Shown: one piece after another, positions 25,664-34,600 of the stretch
How positions within the stretch are numbered: the first letter of the stretch is position 1
How the letters are laid out: every line of letters begins with the position of its first letter
Origin: Clostridia bacterium
GTDB taxonomy: Bacteria; Bacillota; Clostridia; Oscillospirales; Acutalibacteraceae
Direction of reading: 5' to 3'
Assembly (NCBI GenBank): GCA_017461625.1
Contig: JAFTXJ010000008.1
Coordinates: forward strand, 1-64,000
Length of the DNA: 64,000 nt
Translations under genes and position numbers: made by a program
Notes under the pieces: generated by a model
Told to the model about the DNA's origin: nothing
The model's input: the letters and a program-made list of their open reading frames with translations, nothing else
Database searches by the model: none

Positions 25664-26626
25664 ATGAATAAGGGAAAAATAGCAATCACAATTATTAAAT
25701 GTGTTACTGCCATTGTGTGTTGTGCAGCGGTTTCGGTTACAAGCACTTCTGTGGTGAACAAAGTCTGTGACAATAGGGAAGCGATTGCAAACATTGCTTT
25801 GAGCGATTCAACGGGCAGTTATTCCGATTCTTCAGATGATTATTATTCGGAAGATTCAGCATCCGACGATTACTATATTGAAGATGAAGCTGAAGGAAAT
25901 ATCGTCGATGGTTCATCAGGCAGTGTGACGAGTGAAAATGCGGCTGATTCAGCAGTTAGACCCGAAGATACAATTGCATCAGATAAAGTGATCACAGTTA
26001 CATCGGGGCTCAACAGCACCAACAAGGCGGAAGTTCTCAAATATTACCAGATGGTAATGACCAAAAACGAAAAAGACGGATTGGGTCATAACCTTAAGCT
26101 TACACTTATTAAGCTTGACGGTGGCAGTGGCGGAATTGGTGAACTTATTTCAATGTTTGAGCCTGTTGCCAAAAGAGCCCTCGCTGAAAACTCAACACCA
26201 AATGAGGGGCTTCCCGGTGTTCACGATCAGATTAAAGTAACTGATATTGCATCAGCAAAGGCTGTTAATGACGGCAGATATACAACCGTTACAATGAATA
26301 TTGTCGAGCAGACAGACGGCCCTTACGGCAAGGTTAATGAAGGTCCTGTTGGCAGAACCATCGGTGTTCTTGATGGTGTTGCACTTGCTATTGAGAAGAT
26401 TAAAGGCTTTAAAGCAGATTTCCAAAACGGCAGTCTGGCTCTTCATTATAAAAATCCTAAAGTGGTAATTAAGGTGGATAATAAAACAGGTGCTCTTGTT
26501 AAAGGTGCTTGCTCATGGAATTATCAGGTTCACGTTGAAATTGAGGAGCTTGCAGTTGAAATGTCAATCTTCAGCCTCACTCTTCACGGAACATCAGGTA
26601 TAGTTGAATTAACATCATCATATTGA
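25664..26626 (+). CDS. membrane-anchored hypothetical protein with acidic linker
   Basis: A 320-residue protein. Residues 8-30 form a signal/anchor helix (KIAITIIKCVTAIVCCAAV). Residues 45-85 are a Ser/Asp/Tyr/Glu-rich linker. Residues ~110-320 are a compact mixed alpha/beta domain beginning VTSGLNSTNKAEVLKYYQ and ending with beta-strands. There is no catalytic motif I recognise. AGAAGG precedes the ATG. It stands alone between the ABC operon promoter (divergent) and a terminator. An extracytoplasmic role, possibly ligand binding, is inferred only from topology. Confidence 0.65.
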   Translation: MNKGKIAITIIKCVTAIVCCAAVSVTSTSVVNKVCDNREAIANIALSDSTGSYSDSSDDYYSEDSASDDYYIEDEAEGNIVDGSSGSVTSENAADSAVRPEDTIASDKVITVTSGLNSTNKAEVLKYYQMVMTKNEKDGLGHNLKLTLIKLDGGSGGIGELISMFEPVAKRALAENSTPNEGLPGVHDQIKVTDIASAKAVNDGRYTTVTMNIVEQTDGPYGKVNEGPVGRTIGVLDGVALAIEKIKGFKADFQNGSLALHYKNPKVVIKVDNKTGALVKGACSWNYQVHVEIEELAVEMSIFSLTLHGTSGIVELTSSY

Positions 26627-26634
26627 TAAAACTT

Positions 26635-26661
26635 AGGAGCAGTGTTGAACTGCTCCTTTTT
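26635..26661 (+). terminator. intrinsic terminator
   Basis: AGGAGCAGT / ACTGCTCCT stem followed by TTTT. Confidence 0.85.
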
Positions 26662-26665
26662 AATG

Positions 26666-26700
26666 TTAAAAACTGCGGGAGCTTAATTACTCCCGCAGTT
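26666..26700 (-). terminator. terminator of the HtrA-like gene
   Basis: Perfect 11-bp stem AACTGCGGGAG / CTCCCGCAGTT with an 8-nt loop, followed by a T-run on the minus strand. Confidence 0.85.
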
Positions 26701-26708
26701 TCAATTTA

Positions 26709-28196
26709 TCAATATCCGAAGAACTGATTCCAGTCAAATACAGTGGTGGTAATCATTTCTTCCGTTGTGCCTGTGTCTTCCACAAGTGTAACAGTAACGT
26801 CAAATTCACTGATTTCATAATTCTGATTGATTCTGCAAAGTGTGAGTGTAAGCTTATCACCAACATTGCCGTTTTCAATCTTGTCAAGAAGAACATCTGC
26901 TGTGGTCATTTCTTCACCGTTTACTGCAATAATAAGGTCGCCTACCTCAGCTTTTGTGCCCTTGAAAGCACTGTCAGAGCTTATTTCTGCAATAATGAGT
27001 GAGCCTGCCGGAAGTCCCTTGATTTGAACAACCATCGCATACTGCTGATAGTTAGAAGCAGCCGAATATTTGATACCAAGCTTAGGTCTGTTGGTTACAT
27101 ATCCGTTTGCAATAATGTCGTTGATTATAGGTTGAGCTGATGTGATCGGAATGGCAAAGCCCATTCCTTCATATTCGGTTGAAGCAATTTTTGAAGAGTT
27201 GATGCCGATTATCTGACCGGCTTCGTTAATGAGTGCACCGCCTGAGTTACCTGGGTTGATAGCAGCATCGTGTTGTACACATTTCATATCATAGCCGATT
27301 TCACTGCTTACCGAACGGTCAATAGCTGAAACCATACCTTTTGTGAACGAACCGAAAAATTCTGTTCCGCCGGGGTTGCCGATTGCATAAACAGTTTCGC
27401 CGATTTTGATTTTTGAAGAATCACCGAATGATGCTGCCTTAAGACCTGTCTGTGCAATTGAAAGAACACCAAGGTCAGTTTTTGAATCAAAACCAACAAC
27501 TGTTGCGTCATACTGCTCACCGTTATGATCCTGAACAACAACTTTGTAGCCGGAAGAGCCGGCAGAAGCAATAACATGAGCACAGGTGATAATATATGTT
27601 TTGGTGGAATCTGAATTTTCACCCATTATAATTCCTGAACCCTGACCTGCAATGTTTGATGTGTTGGCAGAATTACCTGAAGAAAACAGTGAACTTCCTG
27701 TTGAATAAAGGATGATTCCCACACAAGAAGGTGAAACCTTTTCATAAACTGAAACAGCATTTGAGCCGTCAACAATTTTAACCTCGTCTGAAGTCTGAAT
27801 CTGAAGCTGTGCATCACCTTTTTTGGTTTCTTCAATATTATTCTGATTTCTTGAATCTTTAAAGAGAAAAGCACCTAAAACAGCACACAAAACAACAACA
27901 ACTGACAAAAATACTGCAAGAAGCTTGCGACCCTTGTTCGATTTTTTCTCAGGCTCCTGTGGGGGAGTGGGTTGGCTGTTATAATAGTTAGCCGAATAGC
28001 TTTGCTGATTAGAGTATGGGCTGTAGGTCGGCTCAGCTTCACGCGGGGGTGTGTAGCTTTGTTGGGTGGTGGATTGCTGATACCAAGGTGTGCCGTTGTC
28101 ATAATCAGGCTTTGATTCACCCTCAGGTTCAACAGGTGTGTTTGTTTCGGGTGTATCATTTTCCTGAGAGGGGAAAATGTTATCTTTCTCGTCCAT
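26709..28196 (-). CDS. HtrA/DegP-like serine protease with PDZ domain
   Basis: A 495-residue membrane-anchored S1C protease. The start is ATG 28196 behind AAGGAGG. Order: a cytoplasmic Pro/Gln/Ser-rich tail (~85 residues), one TM helix (KLLAVFLSVVVVLCAVLGAF), a trypsin-like domain with His in ITCAHVIA, Asp in KTDLGVLSI and Ser in NPGNSGGALIN, then one PDZ domain (GSLIIAEISSDSAFKGTKAE). It degrades or refolds damaged exported proteins at the outer face of the membrane. A two-component system lies directly upstream on the same strand, as with CssRS/htrA in Bacillus; regulation by it is inference. Confidence 0.92.
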   Translation of the reverse strand: MDEKDNIFPSQENDTPETNTPVEPEGESKPDYDNGTPWYQQSTTQQSYTPPREAEPTYSPYSNQQSYSANYYNSQPTPPQEPEKKSNKGRKLLAVFLSVVVVLCAVLGAFLFKDSRNQNNIEETKKGDAQLQIQTSDEVKIVDGSNAVSVYEKVSPSCVGIILYSTGSSLFSSGNSANTSNIAGQGSGIIMGENSDSTKTYIITCAHVIASAGSSGYKVVVQDHNGEQYDATVVGFDSKTDLGVLSIAQTGLKAASFGDSSKIKIGETVYAIGNPGGTEFFGSFTKGMVSAIDRSVSSEIGYDMKCVQHDAAINPGNSGGALINEAGQIIGINSSKIASTEYEGMGFAIPITSAQPIINDIIANGYVTNRPKLGIKYSAASNYQQYAMVVQIKGLPAGSLIIAEISSDSAFKGTKAEVGDLIIAVNGEEMTTADVLLDKIENGNVGDKLTLTLCRINQNYEISEFDVTVTLVEDTGTTEEMITTTVFDWNQFFGY

Positions 28197-28305
28197 ATAT
28201 GTGCCTCCTTCCCGCATCTGTCAGATACGAGGTTTATGATAGAAATAATACAATATAATATTTAATAAAATATCTTTAATCTGTGAACAAATAATAAACA
28301 ATAAT

Positions 28306-29781
28306 TTATTGTTTAACCGGTATCCAGAAAGAGAAGTCTGTAAATTTGCCTTCTTCGCTGGTAGCCTTGATTTCACCGCCGTGAAGTGTAATTATGCTTT
28401 GAACAATATAAAGACCGAGACCGGCACCTTTAACATCAAAGCTTCTGGATTTATCAATTTTATAAAATCTTTCAAAAACTTTTTCAAGTTCTTCCGGTGA
28501 TATGCCGTCACCACTGTTGCGTATTGAAAAATAAGCCTTGTTGTTGGCTGAAAAAAGCTTGAAAGCAATGTATCCGTTATCAGGTGTAAACTTTATAGCA
28601 TTATCAATAAGGTTATACACCACTTGCATAAGCATATCTTCGTCAGCACTTACCTTGAAACTCTCTAAACTTTCAAGACCAACCACCTCAATAGACTTTG
28701 ATGTGATTTTTGTTTCAAAATTCAGAATAGTTTTGATAATGCTTTGAGAAAGGTCAAATTCTTTCGCATTTATCTGCATTTCACCGGCTTCAAGCTTTGA
28801 CATATTCAGCATGCCCGTAACAAGGCGTGAAAGCCTTTTAACCTCATCTGCAACAATATTTAAATAATATGCTTCTCTTTCTTTTGGGATTGTTCCGTCA
28901 AGAATTCCGTCAATAAAACCGCCGATTGTGGTCATAGGTGTTTTAAGCTCGTGCGAAACATTTGCAACAAAGCTTCGTCTTGAGCCTTCAAGCACAGACA
29001 GCGATGATGCCATTTTATTAAGCGCTTTTGCAAGATCGGTAAGCTCATCATTGCCGCTTTCGGGGATTTTATAACTGAAATCACCCTCAGCAAAGCGTTT
29101 TGTGGCATAAGACATCTGCCTCAAAGGTCTTGTAAAGCGGTAAGCCATCAGATAAGAAATCAGCGTAACGGCTATCAGCACAACAACCGCAGAGAATAAT
29201 ACAATTCTCGATATATTAATTATATAAGTATAGATTGTTGAAGCAACAGATTTTGATGCAAAAACAACACCAACGGTGTTTGAACCCGATTTTATCGGGG
29301 TGCCGACAACAAGCTGATTAACAGTGTAGATTCCGCCTAGAAGAGTAACGTCACTGTATTGACCGTTTTCAGCCTTTTTTATAATGCTTTCGGGTATGAT
29401 ATATTGTGAATGGATTTCGCAGAAGTTTTTGTTTCTGATTTCTCCGCCTACCATTTCGCGGCAGAGAATTACCTTCCCGCTTAAATCACATATAAATATA
29501 TCACAGTTATTAGCTGTGCACATAGTGTTCAGATTGTTGGCGAGAATATAGACCGGAATAGTGTTTGTTAAAGCACTGTCATGATAATTGTGCATCAGAT
29601 TTTTTACATTGCCTGCAATAACATCTGTGTAGCTTGAAAGGGTATCTGTCTGTTCATTTTGCCAACGGCTGGTTTCAATGCCTAAAAACAAAAGGCTCAT
29701 AAGCATAAGGCTTACCATAACTATTGAAAAAATGCCGAGCAGATACCGTCTGAACAGTTTACTGCCTTTCCTCTTTTTCAT
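28306..29781 (-). CDS. sensor histidine kinase
   Basis: A 491-residue membrane kinase. TM1 (~residues 10-33), an extracytoplasmic sensor of ~140 residues resembling a dCache/PAS-like domain, TM2 (~residues 175-200), HAMP (RFTRPLRQMSYATKRFAEGDF), the H-box FVANVSHELKTPMTT, N-box NLIDNAIKFTP and G-boxes GDGISPEELEKVF and GAGLGLYIV. It starts 2 nt after the response-regulator stop, so the genes are coupled. A short palindrome (AAACAATA...TTATTGTTT) covers its stop codon and may terminate weakly before the protease gene. Confidence 0.94.
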   Translation of the reverse strand: MKKRKGSKLFRRYLLGIFSIVMVSLMLMSLLFLGIETSRWQNEQTDTLSSYTDVIAGNVKNLMHNYHDSALTNTIPVYILANNLNTMCTANNCDIFICDLSGKVILCREMVGGEIRNKNFCEIHSQYIIPESIIKKAENGQYSDVTLLGGIYTVNQLVVGTPIKSGSNTVGVVFASKSVASTIYTYIINISRIVLFSAVVVLIAVTLISYLMAYRFTRPLRQMSYATKRFAEGDFSYKIPESGNDELTDLAKALNKMASSLSVLEGSRRSFVANVSHELKTPMTTIGGFIDGILDGTIPKEREAYYLNIVADEVKRLSRLVTGMLNMSKLEAGEMQINAKEFDLSQSIIKTILNFETKITSKSIEVVGLESLESFKVSADEDMLMQVVYNLIDNAIKFTPDNGYIAFKLFSANNKAYFSIRNSGDGISPEELEKVFERFYKIDKSRSFDVKGAGLGLYIVQSIITLHGGEIKATSEEGKFTDFSFWIPVKQ

Positions 29782-29783
29782 AA

Positions 29784-30476
29784 TTATTCCTTCGTTGTGA
29801 ATTTATAACCAACGCTCCAGACTGTAGCAAGCTCCCATTTGTCAGAAACATTGGCAAGCTTTTCACGGATTCGTTTAATGTGAACATCAACTGTTCTTGA
29901 ATCACCGTAAAAATCAAAGCCCCATACTTCATCAAGGAGCTGATCACGGGTAAACACTCTGTCAGGATTGCTTGCAAGGTGGAAGAGAAGCTCCATCTCT
30001 TTAGGGGGAGCTTCAACTTTTTTGCCGTCAACTATAAGCTCGTAGTTTGTCAGGTTAATTGAAAGTTTGTCGTACTCTACCTTTTTTGTGTCGGATTCTT
30101 CAACAGCACTGCCTGAACGGCGCAAAACGGCTTTGATTCTGGCAATAACTTCTTTGGTGTCAAAGGGTTTAGTGATGTAGTCATCTGCACCCAATTCAAG
30201 ACCAAGCACCTTATCAAAAACCTCACCTTTGGCAGTAAGCATAATAATGGGCTTGTTTGAAGTTTTTCTCACTTCTCTTAAAATCTGCCATCCGTCAAGC
30301 TGAGGAAGCATAATGTCAAGCAAAGTGATGTCAGGCTGAATCTGGTTAAAAGTTTTAACAGCAGACATACCGTCGTTTACAATGGTTACTGAATAACCGT
30401 CTTTTTCAAGATAGAGCCTTAATAACTCACAAATGTTTAAATCATCATCAACGACAAGAACTTTTTCTTTACTCAT
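29784..30476 (-). CDS. OmpR/PhoB-family response regulator
   Basis: A 230-residue regulator. The receiver domain has the acidic pair VVDDD, the phospho-acceptor Asp in ITLLDIMLPQLDGW (residue ~54), Thr in MLTAKGE and Lys in YITKPF. A winged-helix output domain follows (MELLFHLASNPDRVFTRDQLL, GDSRTVDVHIKRIREKL). AAGGGG precedes the ATG. It is the partner of the adjacent histidine kinase. Targets are unknown; the neighbouring protease gene is a candidate. Confidence 0.95.
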   Translation of the reverse strand: MSKEKVLVVDDDLNICELLRLYLEKDGYSVTIVNDGMSAVKTFNQIQPDITLLDIMLPQLDGWQILREVRKTSNKPIIMLTAKGEVFDKVLGLELGADDYITKPFDTKEVIARIKAVLRRSGSAVEESDTKKVEYDKLSINLTNYELIVDGKKVEAPPKEMELLFHLASNPDRVFTRDQLLDEVWGFDFYGDSRTVDVHIKRIREKLANVSDKWELATVWSVGYKFTTKE

Positions 30477-30573
30477 AGTAAATACCCCTTTTCGTTATAA
30501 TTCTTATCTTTGATTTCAATTATATTCCGCAATTTGTATTTTTTGTGAACAATAAAAGAAATATTTGTAATAA

Positions 30574-31611
30574 TTAGAATTTGAACTGATATTTTGTGGT
30601 GGAACGGAACACTTCACCTGCTTTGAAGTTGCACTGGGGGAACTGAGGCTGGTTAGGCGTGTCGGGATAGAACTGTGTTTCAAGGCAGAAGCCTGCATTT
30701 TTAATAAGCGGTAATCCGCCTTTACCGATGATTGTTCCGTCAAAGAAATTGCCTGTGTAAAGCTGCACACCGGGCATATCAGTGTAAACATCCATTTCAA
30801 TACCCGAGCTTTCTTCCTTGGCTGTTATAACAGCGCCTGCAGTTTCATTAAGGCCGAAGTTGTGGTCATAACCCTTGCCGATAGTGAGCTGTTCGTCTGC
30901 CATTTCAATATCTTTGCCGATAGATTTCTCGGCGGTAAAATCAAATGCTGTGCCTTTAACAGGTCTGATTTCACCTGTAGGGATGCTGTCTGCATCAATT
31001 GGAGTGAAAGCATCAGAATCGATTCTCAGCGTGTGAGAAAGAACGTTCTGCTCAGTGCTGCCTGTGAAATTGAAGTAAATGTGATTGGTAAAGTTGATAG
31101 GGGAGTCAGCACTACAGATAGCTGTGTAAGAAATAACGATTTCATTGTCATTGGTGAGCGTAAAACGTACTTTTGATTTCATTTCACCGGGGAAACCCAT
31201 TGAAGCATTGGGGCTTGTGTATGACATAACAACGCTGTTGTCGGTGTCAACAATGGCATCCCATACTGCTGTTGAAAATTCACCACCACCGTGAAGGCAG
31301 GTTTTACCTTTTTCGTTGGCACTTACGTTATACTTCTGACCGTTAACAGAAAACTGAGCGTTATGAAGTCTGTTGGCATAACGACCAACAGTGTTGCCCT
31401 CATAGTCTGAGTGATTGATATGACCGTCAAGGCTGTCAAATCCAACAGCTACATCACGGATTTTACCGTCAGCACAAGGGATAAGAACAGACTGAATAGT
31501 AGCTCCGTAGGTGATAAGCTCAAGTGTCATTCCGTTGTTATTTGTAATAGAATATTTATCAACATCTTTTCCGTTTGGTGTTGTCCCGAATAAGCTTTTT
31601 TCGATTTTCAT
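30574..31611 (-). CDS. galM: aldose 1-epimerase (mutarotase)
   Basis: Interconverts alpha- and beta-anomers of hexoses such as galactose and glucose. 345 residues from ATG 31611, which is behind GGAGG. Motifs: NNNGMTLELITYGATIQS, EGNTVGRYANRLH, the catalytic His in NFTNHIYFNFTG, DHNFGLN and the C-terminal Glu in GFCLETQFYPDTPNQP. It starts only 28 nt after the giant dockerin protein gene and may be co-transcribed. Together with galK elsewhere in the window it fits galactose use. Confidence 0.94.
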   Translation of the reverse strand: MKIEKSLFGTTPNGKDVDKYSITNNNGMTLELITYGATIQSVLIPCADGKIRDVAVGFDSLDGHINHSDYEGNTVGRYANRLHNAQFSVNGQKYNVSANEKGKTCLHGGGEFSTAVWDAIVDTDNSVVMSYTSPNASMGFPGEMKSKVRFTLTNDNEIVISYTAICSADSPINFTNHIYFNFTGSTEQNVLSHTLRIDSDAFTPIDADSIPTGEIRPVKGTAFDFTAEKSIGKDIEMADEQLTIGKGYDHNFGLNETAGAVITAKEESSGIEMDVYTDMPGVQLYTGNFFDGTIIGKGGLPLIKNAGFCLETQFYPDTPNQPQFPQCNFKAGEVFRSTTKYQFKF

Positions 31612-31639
31612 AATGCCTCCATAAAAGTGTATCTTGTTA

Positions 31640-34600
31640 TTAATACTGCTGAACAGTCTGAAGCATTGCTCCGCATTTTTGAACATAGGCAATGTCAGCT
31701 GAGTTTACGCTTGATGTGTTGTCAATATCACTTGCTTCAATCTGAACGGGTGAAAGATCGGCTGAAGTGAGTGAGCCTGCAACATAGCATGACATGAGCA
31801 TTGAATCCATACCGTCAATTTTGCCGTCACAGTCAACATCGCCGTAAATAACTATGTAAATTGAGTCAACAACGGCTGTTTCGTCAGCGTTATAAAGGTT
31901 AACAACACAGCCTGTTGTAACCGTATCACCTGATGAGAGAATATTGCCGTCAGTGCCGATGATTTCGATTTTATCGGTGTTGGCAAACTGATTTATTACA
32001 TAGCCGACAAGATTCATTGAAGTGTTGATACCTGATACATAATTAAGAGTACCTCGTGTAACAACATAGGAAGATGAGCTTGACGGAACAAGCAGGTTTA
32101 CTCCTAATGTGCCGTCAGATTCAATACAATAACCGGGGGTTGTAATATCAAAGTAAGTGTAGTGAAGTGCAACATCAGTGCCTTTAAGCACAACCATTCC
32201 CACAGTGTATGACGGGTATGTGACATAGATGGTTGCAGGAGTTTCATCCTCTGTTGTGGGTATGTCGGCTGTTTCTGAAAGAAGAACCTTTGATTCAACA
32301 TTTGAGAGGGTGATTTTCTTTCCGCTTGCCATATAAACATCGTTATCACTTGTGATTGTGGTAAATGTTTTTTCTCTTGCAACTTCAACATCATTCTGAT
32401 AGTAGACATATGAATGGGCTGCTCTTGTAAGGTTGCCTGCACAATAAATTGCCTTGCCGCATCCTGAACCGGTTAACAGGTTGTTGGTGATAGTTCCACC
32501 GTAAAGGTAAGCATATCCTCCGGTAGAAATATTAATTGCACCACCGCTTGACGCCAGGTTATTTTTTATTGTTCCGCCAAACATATACATTTCACCAAGG
32601 ACCGAGATCGTTCCTTCTGTGGAATAACCGTATTCAAGATAGAAATCGTCATAAGTGTAAAGTGTGCCGCCTTTGAGCACCTTGATACTTGATGTGCCGG
32701 TTGCACCGTAGTAGTTGTTGCCGCCGTCAAGGTGATATTCACCACCGATGGAAGCTAATGAAACATCATTTTCTTCCGAAGGAGTCATATCTGCACTGCC
32801 TTCGACCTCAACAGGCGAGTATCCGAGGCGAAGTGTACCGCCCGACTGAACCTCAAACAAAGCGCCTGTAAAGCTGCCGCTTCTTCTTGAAGTGAATGAT
32901 TGCTCTGTTTCACTGAGGATAGTGACGTCACCATAAATCTTGATGGTTTCAGAAATAGTGTTGTCAGCAATTATGGTAATAATACCTTCTTCGCCTGCAC
33001 CTACATTTGAAACAGCCTCAGCCAGCGAAACATATTCAACAGAATATGCACCGAATTTACTCAGTGAAGCAACATTTGAAATTGCTGTGTTCATAAGGTA
33101 GCCGCTGGAGTTTACGTTCCATTCGGTTGTTGTGCCGTCAGGCGTAATTTCAACCTTTGTGTAGCTAAGACCCATGCCTGTACCGCTTAACACATAAGAG
33201 CCTGCGGTATAGGCATATGGTGTGATTGTCAAGGCTGTTCCGCTTGCAGTGAGCCCGTCTGTTATTTCAACAGTTTTGTTTTTGGCAAGATAAATATCGT
33301 TGTTGGTAACAGCGGCCGATCCACCCATCTGCATCACACCGTAAACTACAAAGCCGTAACCTGAGCCTGCCTGAGTGTAAACATAGTTGCTGTCAATAAG
33401 ACCACCTGTCATGGTGAAGGTACCGTTTGTGTTAACAGTTGCAGCACCGCCGCCGCCTGCAGTTGCAGTGTTACCTCTTGAGTTGTAAGCAAAGTTTTCG
33501 CTTACTGTGCCTCCCGACATAACAAAACTGCCTGAGTTAACATAAAATGCACCGCCTGCTTTTGCGTGGTTGCCTGTGAATGAAGCAGTGCCTGAAATTG
33601 TAACAACGGAATCTGCACCTATTGAATATATTGCACCACCCAGAGTTTTGGCATAGTTGTTTGAAAATGTGCCGCCACTGATATTCATAATTCCGTAGTT
33701 GTTGTAAACTGCACCACCTTTTGTAAGGCTGTAGCTTGAATCAATTGTACCTGCTGTCATATTGATTGTGCCCATGTTGTTATAAATCGTGCCGGCATCG
33801 CAGGTTGTCTGGTTGGATTTAAGAACACCGCCGTTGATGTTGGCTGTACCTTCGTTATAAATAACACTGCCCACAGTGGAAGAGATAGCATTGGTTATCG
33901 TATAACCGGGATAAGTATTAAGTGTAGCACCTGAATTAACATTAATAACAGGGGATACTGCTGTTACGTTACCGCCGTTACCGTCAATGGTGAGAAGAAT
34001 ATTTTCGTCGTTACCGTTTTTGATGTCACCCAGTGTCAGTGTGCCTGTAACATCAAACATAACACCGGTGAACGAAGCGTCTCTTGTGATTGAACGGTTA
34101 AAATTGAGGCCGTAAATGGTTATGTTGTTGGCAATTGTGATAGTTTCGCTCAAAACAATATTGCGAATTGGGATGATGTATCCTTTTTTGGTGCCGATAG
34201 CTGTCAAAGCATCTGCAAATGTTTCGTAGTAAGAGTCTTCTTTACCGTCAATTTTAATGTGAAGCATAAATTGCTTCTGAACAATTTTTGCACTTTCAAG
34301 TGAGTCAGCTCTCATTTTGTCACAGTTAGCTGTTGAAAGAGCAGTTATCTGCGGATAATAGTCAAAATATGAGTCGCTTGCCTTGCTGGTCCATATACCT
34401 GATTGGAAGCCGAGCGTTGATGCAATGCCTGAACCTGTAAGACCTGATGTATCAAGACCTACTGCATCGGTGGTGTTAGTCATAACACTGTTTTCAATTG
34501 ATGTGTCGTAATAACAGTTGGTAAGAGTACAGGTGCCGTTAACGAAGCCGATGAAATTGCCGGTGTTAGTACCCATTGAGTTTTGCGAGTTAACATATCC

